This document shows positions 35,301-49,774 of a stretch of 64,000 bases of DNA, one piece after another. The stretch comes from Ficedula albicollis (lineage: Eukaryota > Chordata > Aves > Passeriformes > Muscicapidae). The notes below the pieces were generated by a model, which searched no databases, was not told where the DNA came from, and worked only from the letters and a program-made list of their open reading frames with translations. The number at the start of each line of letters is the position of its first letter. Positions within the stretch are counted from its first letter, which is position 1. The stretch is taken from NCBI RefSeq assembly GCF_000247815.1, contig NC_021681.1:17513040-17577039 (forward strand), written 5' to 3'. Both the position numbers and the translations under genes were made by a program.

Positions 35301-38300
35301 TGATTTTACTCTTATGTTTCAGTAATGCTTTTAAACTTCTATTCACAAAGAGAAAAATGTCACTTTTTGTATTACCTTCCAGACATGCAATCCCACAGCC
35401 TGGTAATTCTTTCCCTGTATGCCTTCAGTCAAAGATGGATTTTCCTCTGCTAAGCGAGTTGGATTTTGAATCCTTCCAGCCCAATCAGTGCTGTATTTCC
35501 TGTGTTTCTGCAGCAGAGCAATGCACACCTCACTCGATTCACAGACCCTCAGCCAGAACTTGGGGTTGGTAGGGAAGCTGCTGTTGTTGCGGCAGCCACC
35601 TGCAGACTGGCCTCTCACCCAGGATCCAAAGAGATTCTGTGAGTGATACAGCACTTTCTCTAACAAAATAAGAAAAACCACAGTGTGGATTTCAGACATG
35701 GGAAGCTGCTTAATTTTACACAGCAGGTACATGGCAGAGATTCCCCAGCCCAAGAAAACATGCTGTCATAGCCTGACACTCCCCCACAGCAGAAATTCAT
35801 GACCAAGATTTTGAGAGGCATGAGAATTAATGCCACAGTTGGTAATAACAGACTGATTACATGATTTTTACAAGAAACTGTTACTAGAAATCTCAAGCGT
35901 ATCTAACTATTAAAAACAAAATATCACAGGGCTGTCCAGAATAACAGCCTTCTAGACAGAGGACACTAATCTTTCAACCAACTAACAAGTAACTAGATTT
36001 CATAGAAATAGCAATGGTTTCTCTAAAGATCTTTAATTTCCTCTTGTTTCAGTTGAGACAGAAAAGTCCTATGGATCTTAAGGAGAGGGGAAAACTAAGA
36101 AAGAGAAATTATGGTCTAGTTGCACCCATTTGCAATTCAAATAAATTCTTCCCCCTGACATAATGTGATTTGCATGAGAAACATGTCTTCTCATATCACA
36201 CCTGTATAGAGGCTCTGAAGTTGTCCTTCCTCGTTGACTGGAAAGCTCACGGTAATCTCATCAAATTCCCTGAAAAATTCCTCCTCATCAACCCAGAATT
36301 CTCCCTCTTGGATCTGTGAGAGGAGTTCTGAAGCAACTGCTGGATCTAGCTGGTTCCATCCTTGACCACTGCACATAAGACAAAAGTTAACATTCAGTTC
36401 TTTGTCCAGTAGAGTTCCAGAACAATGTTCCACCAAATATCTTATGGAGCAGGACAGCAAGAAGGGATTTCTTCATTTTACTGTGAATTAATTTCATTGA
36501 AAATTTCTCTGCACATTGCCAGTCAGTGAGAGGGATCATAAGAAAAACAAGTCATAACTTATCAAAGAAAACTTAGAAACAGCCTAACACCAGACTGGAT
36601 GCAGAACAGACTTCTGGGTGAAATAGGTGCTTTGTTTACAACAGTCACTACAGTAAGAAGTCTGAGAGCAAAATAAAAATTTTTAACTGCTGTTAAAAAA
36701 AGAGGCAAAAAAAGTAAAACAAGCTGCACTGTGATTGTTCTGAAATAATTGTAATGCTTTATATCAAAAACTGCCATTTGTATTAAGCAACTGGCTACTC
36801 TCATGAATCTGCTTACCAAGTCTTGTTAAACCACGAACTTAAATGCCTCATTACTTAGGCTTCATTAAAAGCTAGCATTTTCAACATTTTCCATTGTTTT
36901 ACTAGCAAAAAAGAACAGCTCTGCACTCGAATAAAACAGGGCTCTATGGTCACCCAATGAAACCCTATCCTCTTGCAACTACATGACAACTTACTCTTTG
37001 ACAAAGAAATTACAAGAGACCAAGTATATAACCAAAACACTGTCAAAAGAAAAGAACATCAGCTGAAGTCTCAATAAATGCAATTAAATTATCTCTCTAA
37101 CTCAGGGAAGAAAAACATTCCTACAAAAATGCTCGTTAACATCACCATATTGTTAACATATTTTAATGCTGAATGCTTGCTGCTTTGGTCAAGAATTGCA
37201 TGTTCTTTTGTACAGTCAAAACACGCTAACATTTTCCAAAACAAGCAAGCAGGGTCTGGCCCTTTCATTCTTGTTACTTTGCTATTTGAGCTGCTACACA
37301 TATTTCTGCAAGTTCTTTAAAACAGTTCTCTTCTTTATTTCTACTTTATATGGACTCAGTTACAGCTTCTCCTACATATATCAATCTACAGAAATGAGAG
37401 CACACAACAAGAAGAATAAGCATCCTTCCTTCTGCTATAGTTTTATAATTACTCCTTTGCTTGCTTTCTGCAGCTGAGCCAGGATCTAACGAGGAAAGTC
37501 AAGTAAAGCTGAGAGACTGCAGGAAACAAACATGATCAAAGACACTTAGATCAATGGCAGAACAACAAAAAAGCACAAAAATCATAAACAGAAAATTAGC
37601 CAACACCTGAAGTTTGTCCCTAAAAAAAAAAAAATTTTATCAATAAAGAAAAAAGTTATTTTAAAGATTTTGATTTAGAGAACTAGAAGATTAAATTTAT
37701 TAGCATCAGAATCAATGATCTGTGTGAACTCCCAGCTCTCTAAAGGACTGCACACACACTGAAGCCTCTCTCCCTGGTACAGATTATTAGCAGAGTTTGC
37801 CTATGCAATCCTAGATAAACTTTGTGTTTCAGAACTTACACAAATGGTTTTCCAAATGAATATAAAACTGCTCACCCCTCACACCAAGGCCCTTTCCAGC
37901 ATCGCCTCCCCCAAGGATTTCTAATTCGTAGTAGGAAGATTTCCTTGCTTGAGACTTCAGAGAGATTCAATGTGTCTATCACAATAAAGGCATGAAATTC
38001 TCCTAGTTCACTTGTACCTGAATTGGAAAAAAAAAGACATTGGAAAATAAACAAAAGAATCTGTTCCACATTTTACAATAACATTAGTGAAAGATGGCAA
38101 TTTTGCAACAAAATTAAATTGGCTTTAAATCCATATTAGAAAAGCACAAAGAAACCCCAAACAGTTCATTTTAGTGGCTATAGAGAAATAAAATAACATT
38201 GCAAAGTGTATTAACTCACTCCTTGATCTCAAAACCCTACAAATTCACTGTGCTGAAATTCATTGGGGTTTTCAAGGTTGTTTTTGAGGTGCTTTTTCAA

Positions 38301-41300
38301 GGGAGTGCATTTGTTTTTGAGAACTGACCATATTAGCTTCTAATATAAAAAGCACTCCTCAAAAGCAGCCTCCATCCTGAACTCAGTAACATCCTTAAAT
38401 CTTCATTTATCCAAACATTTCAAATCATTCCATGAAACTGGTAAGGTACTAGAATCAGCACTTGTATTTGCTAGCTGCCTTGTGCTTTGAAGCCTGTTAA
38501 TAGAGACATTTACTATCACCTTGTCTGGAGTTGAGGATTGAACAGCTTATTACACACTGTTCCTTCAGATTCATTAATCTTCTAAACACTGCTTTCTCCA
38601 AAACCATGCCAGTCTTCTCTTTCTCCACATTTTTTCCAGGGCCTTTCAGGGTCCATCTTTCAGCAATTCCTCCAGTCAGATCAACCAAAGCATCTGCCAC
38701 CTGTCCTGCCCACAACTGCTCATAAGATCCATGCACTCTAAAAAATTTAAACAAAAAAAATTTAAAAAACAAAAAGAAAAAGTTTGTACACACAGCAGAA
38801 CAAAAGAAACATGATTTCTACACACTTGTAACCCCACTCTATATCACAGTCATGACTGTGCTCTACCTCATAACCCAAAGCAGGCAAGAGAAAGCACATA
38901 CTAGCTTATTTATACAGAACACAACATCTAAAGATTATGTAAGCCATTGGATATTCCACTGCTTGACGGAAGTTTCTTACATTCTCTCTATTTTGAAACT
39001 GCTGTGGTCTAGTACTAGTCATTTGTACCTTATTATCCATGCTCTACATGATCTTTTGTGATATACTAACTATATTCTATATAAATAAAAATATTTCTTC
39101 CTTTTCAATTATTCTTTATTCACTCTGCACAAATAACCAGAGCAGCACTTCCCTCAACAACCTAAGCAAACCAAGAGCCTGCCCCACCTGATGTAGCAGA
39201 CACAAAATATAGCAAAAGAACTCAAGACTAAAATAGAATTTTAAGATTGAACAATAAGATCTCTGCAGAAAACAAATATTACATTTCAAACCTACAGAGA
39301 AGCTTTAACATGACATTGGTGCTTCACAGCTTCTGCTCAGTGTATCTACAGCTCAGTAGGTTACTTCAATTTTCAAGTCTGCCTCTGCCCTCTGCTGGAA
39401 ACCACAAAATCTCCTGCTCAGATTCTTTGGGATATTAGATATCTATTTTACCAGTGCATTTTGCCTCCAAATTGCTTTGTTGATGTGCCATAAACCATTA
39501 AATAGCTGCATTTTCTTTCTAAAACAGTAAACTAACAAATTATACAAAAAAGCAGTGAAACTCACACAACCAGAGCCTCAACTAGCACAAACTTACATAA
39601 TGTTGTTGCTTTCCACGAAAATATCTGCATGCTTTCTGCTTTTCATTGAGATCTCATCTTCCTTTAACAAGTTAGATAACTAATCGACAGGGACTTAACA
39701 AACATAATTTGAATCCTGAAAATTCATTGCAGCTTACTTTTCACCAGAATTATCTCCCTAAGGCTATCTTGCTTCATATGCAACTGGAAGCAGACCTTAG
39801 AGACCTACAGTTTAAAGAGCAACGTCTCCACAAGCCAGGATGGGACCATCAGCTGCCACAACACTCAGATCTTTGCCCAAAGCAGTCAGGTAAAATAAGC
39901 AAGCAGAAGAAATACACAAGCATTGTAGTTCTATTTCCACCAATAGCAGTGTTCACATACTTTGCATAAGCTTTTTCCAGTAGTGGAAGCCAAAACAAAT
40001 CCTCTGTCTGACACTGGGAAAAGCAGAGTTTGCCCCCAAGGCAAGGCAGGCGATCATCAATGGTCACTTCTACCCAGTGGCCAAACTGCCAGACCCGGCA
40101 CGTGAAGCAGCCTTGGTAGGACTCATCTGTCCAGCTGGGCTGACCTGGAGGGATCACCTGGAGAGCAAAAGCCAGAACCAAACTGGGCTGACCTGGAGGG
40201 ATCACCTGGAGAGCAAAAGACAGAAACAAAGCAAACAATAATTAAATAATTTCATTTTTTGCAAATAAAACTAGTTTAAAACATACTGAATATCAACATT
40301 TGTAACAAACACAGAAAAAATATGATAACTAAACCAGTGAAACTGAGCATAATGAAGGCAATACTCATATGGCAGCTTGGGACTCCACAACAATACACAA
40401 ATGTCAATTAGGTGAAGAAAACTTGTCTAACATGAAACTGCTCCATACCTTGTTCAGTAAGTATTTGCTCTTCTGCAAAGCTACACAGGCACACAGGAAC
40501 CAACAGTCTCCCAAAATTCCTTGTTTTACTTGCACATCCTGCAGATTGTTTGAAAATAACCGAGGAGAGGAACAAATGTCCTAAAATTAAAGAAGAGGAG
40601 TTAAAGCCAAATCCTGCATGACATTTTAAGAAAGTCTGTGTTTCAGGCACTGGGAGGGCTCCAGGGATCTCTCATAAAATAAGGGAATTTTTACTTCTAG
40701 AAATGGCTTTTGAGGGTATTTTGCAGGTACTTCATGAATGTAAATCTAGTTCTCACATGAATTTTAGCACACAACTGTCACCATCAGGTGCAACCTTAGC
40801 AAAAGCAGTAGTAAGTGAAAGATAACAATTCACCAACTCCTTGCTAGACTTATGATCAACTGTGACAGGGTTGATGCCATCCACATTAAACTGCACATCC
40901 CAAGTTACAAAAATCACAAAATTAGAACAAGGGAAAAAAACCCTTCCTTGGGCACAGAAAAATAGATTAGTTGGAAGCACAAGAGGGAATTTCAGATGCA
41001 AAGTCCTCAACACTTAATCTGCTCTGGAAGTGAGTTTGTGAAATGGTTCTCCTTATATATAAACACTGCAAGAGATGGAATTTAACTCATCAGCCCTCAG
41101 CAGCAATCAAGGTGTAAAGCACAAGAGCCGGAAGCTGCACACTCAATTTCATGAAATAATTTGTTTGCCAATTACACCTGATAACCAGCAGCTCTGTCAC
41201 TGTCCTACAGACAGCCCCAGACACAGGGGAAAAAAAACAACTCAAGACAACATACTTTTTTCCTCCGTTACATTTTTATAGCCTTTTTTTTCCTCTACAC

Positions 41301-42016
41301 AAAGGCAGTACCATAAATACTTCACTTTAAATGGGTGTACTGCAGAAATGCATTCTAAAGCTTTTAGCTCTAATACAGCTTGCTCTGCAACCCAGCTATA
41401 AGTTCAAAAGCAATACAAGTCATATGACAAGTTATAATCTTCAAAATTTTACTTTCTTGTTATCAAAGAAATAAAAAAGCAATAGTCTCCTGAAAAATTC
41501 TAAAATCCAATTACTTATTTTCAAGACAGTTATGCAACATACCAAAAAATTTGGGAATGACATAATGCTGCATTCTAACTTGGTACGCACATAATTTGTG
41601 TAATGAAGCATATGTATAACAAAATATCTGAATTTCTACTACTGCCATGACATTTAAAAGCTCTACAAGGGGATCTAAATCAAGCCTACAAACAAGCACC
41701 TAGACTTAAAACTGTAACTCATGTATTGTTAACGCTGACATACATTGGTTTTACCATTTCTGTATTTCTAAACAAAAAAAACCACCCAGAAGCAGTCATT
41801 CAATGCTAACTTGCATTTACTACCTAAAAGCCCAGTTCTGCTAAAATCAGCCTTTTATACCTTAAAACTCACCTTTGGTCTCAACCAAGATATCTCGCCT
41901 CTGAACTGGGCAAGAGGGGTACAATAATCAAAAAAAATAGAAGTATCGCTGGCCGGAAATGTGGGGTCTGTGTAAAGGTCTTTTGCCACCACTAACTGCT
42001 TTTTCTCTCCCAGCAT
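29398..42016 (-). CDS. CAPN10: Calpain-10 (12 coding exons, 672 aa)
   Basis: Atypical calpain, a cytosolic cysteine protease lacking the C-terminal EF-hand domain. Coding exons: 42016-41873, 40580-40449, 40157-39961, 38737-38520, 38017-37876, 36368-36202, 35659-35376, 34827-34625, 34256-34001 (or its identical copy 33058-32803), 31692-31493, 30900-30855, 29427-29398. With one exon 9 copy the frame is continuous and gives 672 residues, the length I recall for human CAPN10. The catalytic triad is Cys74 (GDCWFLC), His239 (GEFHAFIV) and Asn264 (RIRNPWG). Two C2-like/domain III modules follow, each with a GGxRN and TNPxF signature. The last exon encodes only VSFTTVMKR. The start is the first ATG after an in-frame stop 12 codons upstream (42055-42053). 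Oddities: duplicated exon 9 (256 nt, so using both shifts the frame), duplicated acceptor of exon 3, and a poly-C run in the promoter. RNPEPL1 lies upstream in the same orientation, as in human. Confidence 0.93.
30529..30676. repeat. Tandem duplication, about 72-76 bp unit, two copies
   Basis: The unit beginning ttataatggtgggatgctat recurs 72 bases later; the second copy has four extra bases (caaataaaaacc versus caaaaacc). It lies in the last intron of CAPN10. Confidence 0.92.
32006..34470. repeat. Tandem duplication of about 1.2 kb containing CAPN10 exon 9
   Basis: The left copy spans 32006-33271 (1266 bases) and the right copy 33272-34470 (about 1198 bases). Both begin gatctgctgaacagactgtg and end gacaaaaacaag. 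They are essentially identical apart from an extra 68-base repeat unit present only in the left copy (32093-32228). Each holds one full 256-nt CAPN10 exon 9 with intact splice sites (33058-32803 and 34256-34001). Because 256 is not a multiple of three, an mRNA containing both copies would be out of frame. Confidence 0.95.
32093..32228. repeat. 68-bp tandem repeat nested in the left exon-9 duplication copy
   Basis: aggcataaaaaatgcaaatc begins at 32093 and again at 32161. The two units differ at several sites (catactgtatactcg versus catattgtatacttg). The right large copy holds a single unit, matching the second of these two. Confidence 0.9.
34876..35029. repeat. Tandem duplication, 77-bp unit, two copies
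   Basis: tttttaataaaactaaaaat begins at 34876 and 34953, with about three C/T differences between the units. It lies in CAPN10 intron 7, next to exon 8. Confidence 0.9.
40135..40230. repeat. 48-bp tandem duplication spanning the CAPN10 exon 3 acceptor
   Basis: ctgggctgacctggagggat begins at 40135 and again at 40183. Each unit contains a complete CAG/GTGATC acceptor, at 40157 and at 40205. The intervening 48 nt are open in the CAPN10 frame, so use of the distal acceptor would add 16 residues ([16 protein letters not shown]) without a frameshift. Confidence 0.92.
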
Positions 42017-42436
42017 TTTCAACACAGTCCTAAGCAGCTTTGCCGGCCACTCCTACGACTTTATACCGCCAGGCACCAACCTGCAACAGAAGCGAGTGTT
42101 ACCGGGGCATTGTAACAGGGAAACAAACAGGCACGGCGGATTTATTTAGGGATGGACAGCCTCTCAGTCTAACATGGAGCACCTTGAACCACCACATTCC
42201 TCAGCACCTGATGCCACCCTACACCGCTGAGCTGGAAGAGAAGGAGGCCTCTGAGGAGACCTACACCCCCTTAGGTCCCTTCGCCCCGCTAGGCGCACAC
42301 CCTCCAGACAAAGCTCCCCCCCACACCCTTTTCCTCACACCCAGCCCGAACTGGGCCTCTCCGCACACGCCTCCTCCTGCCCACCAGCCCCCCGGTCCCC
42401 ACAAGAGCCGTAGGCCCGGCCGCTCCCGCTCCCGTT

Positions 42437-43239
<803 letters not shown>

Positions 43240-43261
43240 GCCGCCATTGCCCGGGGCGGCC

Positions 43262-43274
43262 GTTACCCGGCAAC
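43262..43274. promoter_or_regulatory. X-box-like palindrome (RFX-type site)
   Basis: gttacccggcaac is a near-perfect GTTRCC-N-GGYAAC palindrome with a one-base spacer, the form bound by RFX transcription factors. It sits in the CpG island upstream of CAPN10. Occupancy is inference. Confidence 0.5.
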
Positions 43275-43400
43275 GCCGGCACGCGCGGCCCCGCCCAGCC
43301 CGCGCATGACGGACGGCGCCATCGACCAATCAGCGAGCGCTACGTAAGCGCGCACCACGCGGTGGCTCCGCCCCTCCCTGGCTGAGGGGAGCAGGGGCGG

Positions 43401-46400
43401 CCCCGGGGTCGGCGAGATTCCCTGGCCGGGAATACCTGGGCGAAATGGGAAACTGGCGTACCCTGAGATACGGGCTCCTACGGGAGGAGGGAAATGACGG
43501 CAAAGTGTTTTCATTAAGATTGTGACAGAGAAACCCAGAGAAATTGTTGTCCTTCATCAAATGCTTTTTGACATAACGGCAAAGCTCACATTTTTGGATA
43601 GTTTATCGCCAGATAGTCGTCCACAGGCTGAACGGACAAAGGAGGTATGTTAATTTCCACATTCTGATAGCTACCGCTGACCAGTGATAGAAATAGAAGA
43701 AGTGCCTTAAACGTACAGCCTAACTCAGGAACAAAGAACAAAAATGCAGAAATAAGGGCCCTACAAGGCCATCCCTCAGAACACCAAGGTTTCAGGGCAC
43801 ACTGAAATGGGATGTCGTCTTTTTCATGTTTGGACCTTTCACATCAGTGTTTCTCCAGGAGCTCGGGTGTGGTCAATAAAGAAGCTGCTGAGCCACTGGA
43901 AGGATGAGGTTTTTACCAAAAATCTGGTTTTTACTCATGCCTGTGATGATGTGTTTAAGTCTAAGGTCACCTGGGTAGAGAGGTCATCTGAATGGGAGAG
44001 ATCCACAGAAAACATGGGCTGGTTTTTATCAGACATGAATGCAGGAATCCTCCTCTCAAGCCGACCTTGGCAGATGGAAACGCTGTCAGGTAACTGCAGC
44101 CGCCGTCCACCCCCTGACATTCGGAAAGAGGGTCTCTGCTTGGTTCAGGGCCATTTTACAGACACAAGGCTTCTCCCCTGCATACTGCAAATTTAATCAA
44201 CAAACAAGACTTTTCACATTGGAGTTTTGACCCTTTCAGGAGCAGAGGAAACATTGCTGGCAGTAAGAATAACCCTCTTGTCCAGGGCTCATGCGAGGGA
44301 GCTGCAGCTGCGTGGCTGCGAGTCAGTGACACAGGAGAGCTCTGTTGGGCGAGGGAAAGGGGAGAAAAAGGCCTCTGTGTCAGGAACAGTGAGGCTCTGA
44401 TCTGTGTGATCTCACCCCTGCATTCTTTAGGAAAGAGCGATCACACAACTGCATAAATTCCATTAGAGGACCAATTCTAGAAAGCAGGATAAATGTTGAG
44501 CTCTAACTGTAAATACAGGAGGTCCAGTTAATTTATTAAATACCTAACTATTTATTTATGAAGCTATTAGAAGAAGGAAGGAGATAGATATTATCTTGGT
44601 CTCTCAGATACCTGATATGCTTTCCCTGCACCACTGCAAGGTTGAAAACGGGCAAATTAATACAGTATGCAATTGATGGTTTTTTTTTTCTTCTGTTAAC
44701 CCAAAACTCTTCAGAATGAAAGCAGCAGAGAACTTTCCCTGTTGCCTCTTGGCAATCCTGCTGGATTAAATTGCTCCTGAAGACAAAACATGGGTCTATT
44801 TAGACAGAATGTCTTGAAGATAATATTTCAAGCCAAAATTATTCTTGCCTTGCTGTCAACCTGTTTCTCAGTCCACTTTAATGTAGGTGCTTCATTTCTC
44901 CTCACAAAAGAGGAAAGAATACTGAGAGGGGTTGAGTCCCGTTGCTATAGAAATTTAAAAGGGATTTGTGTCCAGCTAAATTTGTGTCCAGCTAATTTTC
45001 ATGTGAATAAAGATGATCCTTTAGAATAGTGTTTGATATTTTCATGGTTGTTTTGTCAGTTCTGGGGTTTCATCAATCCCATCTTTGCTTTTGTCTCCAA
45101 CTCCCTGTGGTTCAATGACAGGGAGAGGAGTAAAAGTAATTGAGCAGCAGCAGCTGAGCCCAATATATGTGTTTGTTTCTGCAAATTCTGACACATAGGA
45201 GCTGTTCACAAGGGAGCTCTTCCAATTCTCTGAATCCTGATACCAGGATTAGGAAGGCACAAGCAATGCTCAGCTGACAGCAATCAGAGCTGTATCAGAG
45301 GAACAGCAAAGAGTGTCTTTTTGCTTAAGGGAGATTTTGGAGTGGGTATTTGGGGTTATAGACCTCTCTCATTACCTCAGGCACACACAGAGGTAGAGCA
45401 CAGCTCCAAATTTCCAACCTGGCTACCACAGCCCACAGGATGCTGCACCTCAGTAAATATGATTTTGGAAAAGGGTCTAACGCTCTGCAAACCCCACAAT
45501 GCCATTCCATTTTTAGAGAAAGACTTTTCTCTAGTATATTAGAACACTTTCCTTGTTGGACACAGAGCATATTATGTTCAACATAATCATAGTTCTCTGG
45601 ACAATAAATCAAGATCACCTAAGACTTGAGTTTTCCAGTGCAGAAGGTACATGCAGGAAGAGGACTGAAGGGAAGTGTTCGCACAGGCTCAATCATTTAT
45701 TGCAACTAGCTAGTATCCCTCTGTATAGAGTGAAAAGTCACCTCCAGATAGCTTTTCTCTACCCTCCTTTATCTTTAAAAGATTCTCACGTCCAGGTAAG
45801 ACATATGCTAACAGATGCCCAAATTACTACTGTTATTAATGGAAAAACCAGGATGAATAGACAATATTAATAAAAAATTCTTTTAAAGTTGATGTGGAAT
45901 ATACAGCAGCAATTGAGGTAATTTTTGAGAAACAGTGTGCAATTTCCACTTTAAAAAGATATTGAAACATCATGCTCCATCCAAGCTAAATCAATACACA
46001 AAGTTGTGGAAGACACCTTGCAGCAATAGACCAATTAATCTGTTTTCTTTAAGAATTAAAAAGTACTTACATGAGAAAGAGGTAAGTAGTTTATATGTGA
46101 GTAAGTAGTTTAACTTTCACAAACAAAGCAGTAGTTTCCAGAGCTGGAAGATAAAAGTAGACAAATCCAAAGTAGACATTAGGTATGCATTTCAGGCATG
46201 CATGTAATCAACGGCTAAACCAATTTACTTGGGGCTTCAACAAAATCAGTGTCAAACTGTGTCCTCACAACTGACAAAAATTCTGTGTCACAGAGGACAG
46301 TGGCTTGAAAAATCTCACACAGTGATTTCTAGTACAGTTTCTCTTATACACCAAGTCTGATATTGTGGTCAAAGTGGCTTTCAGATTTATCAATCTACAG

Positions 46401-49400
46401 TAAAACGTGTGAAAAGAAGTGTGATGTGATTTTAGTGTGTTGACTGTACTGTGCTGTTATATCTTTGAATAAACAGGGAGAGCAAGAAGTGTGCTTGACC
46501 TAAGTGAATTGTGCAGCACATGAGCTTAGATGTACAGAAGGTCCTGTGTTATCTGAAAAAGGCAATGGCCAAGGACGCTGCAGTGTGAGAAGTCGAGAGA
46601 GTTCTGGTTGAAGCAGAATGTTTGGGATACTTGATAGAATTATTCTTGGTTGATGGAACATGAGGTTAAAATGTTGCAATGTAACATGACACCAAAATTA
46701 CTGATACAAGCTTAACAGAGTACACTGTAGCTAACAAGAATTATACTGAATGTATCAACAAATGTGGCAATAAAATGCTAAAAAATTAAGTCAGAAATAT
46801 TCCGGTTTATAAAATGGTTTGGCTCTTCAGAGCTTTCCCACAAGCCATATTTCTAGATCCTCTGTTGCTCTGCTCAAAGCTGCAATGAAATAAAGTGATA
46901 GTTTTCATTTTCAAAATAAAAAAGACAACCTGATTTCTTGGCATCTGTTTGAATAAAACCGATTTGATGTCCAACCTGACTTAAACAGATCAGAAATGAA
47001 TGTACCAAAGATAAGGCAAATAGTTTATAATCACAGTCTAATTTGCCCGTCAATGTAAAGTCTACTACAAATCAAGACAGCAAGTAAGGAAGGCTTATCT
47101 CCACAAACTTGCTGCCAATTTTTTGTCTCTACAAAATAAAAAATGCACTTCTCACTCACAGCAGAAAAAGAAGTACCTGGAGGAGGATGCATGGAATAGT
47201 TTCAAAAATCTTGTTCTGCTTCCGTGTTTCAGAAAACAAGTCCTAGGTAAAAAGCCATTTGATGGGATCTCACAGAGATGAGAGCAGAAACACTAATTTA
47301 CATCTTGTGTTCTTTAACCAGGAAACAGTCTGTTCAGTTCAGCCAACATTTCCTTGCTCTGATGGGCATCTATGCAAACATAGAGCTCATCTGACGTATT
47401 TCAGTCAGTTCTGGTAACAATAGATATTTACTTTTGTTCATTTGCTTTTGCCACCTCTCCAGCACCTTCCTGTGCAGCTTTGAAAGAGCTTCCAAACTCC
47501 CTCTATGCTACACCCCAGAAAAGGACAAAACAAAGCCAATGTACCAAGTTAGCTCTTCCACACAGCTAGAGCAGGGACACCAAAAAACTGCCAAAAAGGC
47601 TGAACTTGTCACAAAGCTTAGTTTAATTTGACAATCATCATAAGGCATCCATGTAAATGAAAAATTCCCACCAGGGTCACAAACATTCTCCCACTAAATA
47701 AAATGTGTTAAAACAGAGGCTCGTGATTCCAAAAAATGCTAGTGGTTCCTGGTCTCGAGCAGGCTGCTGCTGCTGGCAGTGGGGTCCAGGAGACAGCACC
47801 AACCGCGGCAACTCCGGAAGTGTAAAGTCAGCTTGTACAAATCTCTTTCCATAGAACAACAAATGAAAAGGAAAGAGATTTGTGTAGAAAACATCATTCT
47901 CCATGAAATGGGGAAACAAAACAGAATTTAAAAGATAATCCCATTCAAGGAGCAAAGAGCAGAGCTTGGAGTTCTGAAGCCCAAAAATGCTGATGGCCCA
48001 TTTTTAAAACTAATGAAGCACTACAGAGGCCTGAGTTTATTATTGCTTTATCCCAGTTCAGCCCAGGCTAAGGCTATGGTGAAGTCCAAATTAATTTAAA
48101 GCCAGAAAATGCAGATCCAGTAACAGCACCTAAGTCCCCATCCACACATGGGTGTAAACAGATACTTTTGGTGAAGGAAAAAAAACCCTCCCAAATGTCC
48201 TCCTCTTCCTGTCTATGCAGATCCCCATAGCAGAGCTAAAATTTGCCCTGAAGTATATAACAATTCTTCTCTCACATCTCTGTTAGCTGAGCCTTTTCCA
48301 AATGTTTTGCCTTTTGTTCATAGTATCCTGGTGATGCATCAGCTCAGAGATGCCTTGTGGGAGCTCACAGAGAGCACATGGGTACCCACATGTTTAAAAG
48401 TTTGTGGCACAGAGTCTAAAAACCATCACCTGTACTCTGCAATACCTCAGGACACTTTGCCCTCTGCTTCCTGAGACCAAACAGCACAGAGGGAAGACAG
48501 TGTCTTCCCATCTTGCATGGCTGGCCAGTGATCCAGAGAAACAGCATGCCAGGAAAATGAAATGGCACCTCACTCCCACCATAAGTCAGAAAACAGACTT
48601 GGGTAAAGCGGGACTTAAAAGTTTCACGTCAAGAAAGATGGTGCTTCCTCGGACTACTGTATGACAGGGCAACTGTTATTCAGGCAAACATTATTCAAGG
48701 TGGCAAAATCATAGTAATCATAGTGGTAAAATCATGGATAATTCCATGGCTGACTTACAGGCCAAGATACGCTGGGGATCTTAAAAAAATTACAGGTCGT
48801 GTTAATTCCTCCAAAAGGACAGAATAGGAGACACACAGAGTGCATCTGATGCATGTGCCACACATCCTGACACACTAGCAAAAGTTGCAGCTAGACTTGT
48901 CAAAACAATTAAAAAGATTTAGGCATCCAGCTAGTACCAGAACTGATGGTATTTGGGAACCTAATTTTAACTTTTTTGAAAATTCAAGCCTACACATTTC
49001 TTTATTGCTTGTCCCATCAAGTGCAAAGGGAAAACTGAGAGTAGGTTTAACTACAGAAGGATTTCAAATCCACCATAATGTTCCCCTGTTCTTTTTTATA
49101 TATCTTTTCATATATATAAAAGAGCATTATTATTATTATTATTATTATTTAGCCACCTATGGGCAGGGGGGAACAGGAGCTATTTAAAATTAGTTTCTCA
49201 TTTAAGCATTAGCCTCCTTCCTCCCAAATCACAATACCTCTGTCACAGGAAGGAGCATAACATGAAAACATGTTTGCTGCCACTAACAATTCCTGAGTCT
49301 CTCCTTTGCAGAACTTTAGCCCAAATATTAGGACAATGACAGCTTGACACATACACACTCCCCAGCAACATACACGCAGCAAGTAGAACATGCCTCAGTG

Positions 49401-49774
49401 GCCTCAGACAAAAAAAAAAAATAAGGAAAAGAACCCCCTCTACCCCCACCCCCCCAAACAACAAATCCAAGGAAACCATCCAGAAGAGCCTCAGGAAAGG
49501 GAACTATCCACTTTCCATGGAGAAGCAACAGCCCAGGAGTCCCTGCCCAGTAAAAACTGAATCACAATATTCATCACACAGCTGGCGGAGATCTCTGAAA
49601 CCTGGCAGTATCACATGCTGGTAACTTGAAGGCACGTTTGCATTGTGTTTTGGGAGAGAAATCCAGTTACAACACACTGCAGCTGCAAGGCTGAAGGAAA
49701 GGAGGCAACGCTTGGTATCCTTCCTCTGTTCCTGTCCCCATTTTCAAGCTTTGTGGCTGGCATGAACTGGTGAT
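43401..49774. other. Intergenic region between CAPN10 and RNPEPL1
   Basis: About 6.4 kb lies between the CAPN10 promoter and the RNPEPL1 stop codon. The right end should contain the RNPEPL1 3' UTR. A minus-strand AATAAA near 48041-48036 is one possible polyadenylation signal. An (ATT)n microsatellite is at 49125-49150. A plus-strand frame of 129 codons at 43807-44196 has no recognisable features. I see no convincing gene. Confidence 0.5.
49125..49150. repeat. (ATT)n microsatellite
   Basis: About eight consecutive ATT units in gcattattattattatta and following bases. It is downstream of RNPEPL1, possibly within its 3' UTR. Confidence 0.9.

Noticed and set aside
43807..44196. 129-codon plus-strand frame beside the CAPN10 island
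   Set aside because: Could suggest a divergent transcript from the CpG island, but the protein has no recognisable features and no supporting exon structure.
47677..47955. 92-codon minus-strand frame with a small GC-rich patch
   Set aside because: Probably RNPEPL1 3' flank. No recognisable protein features and no splice context.
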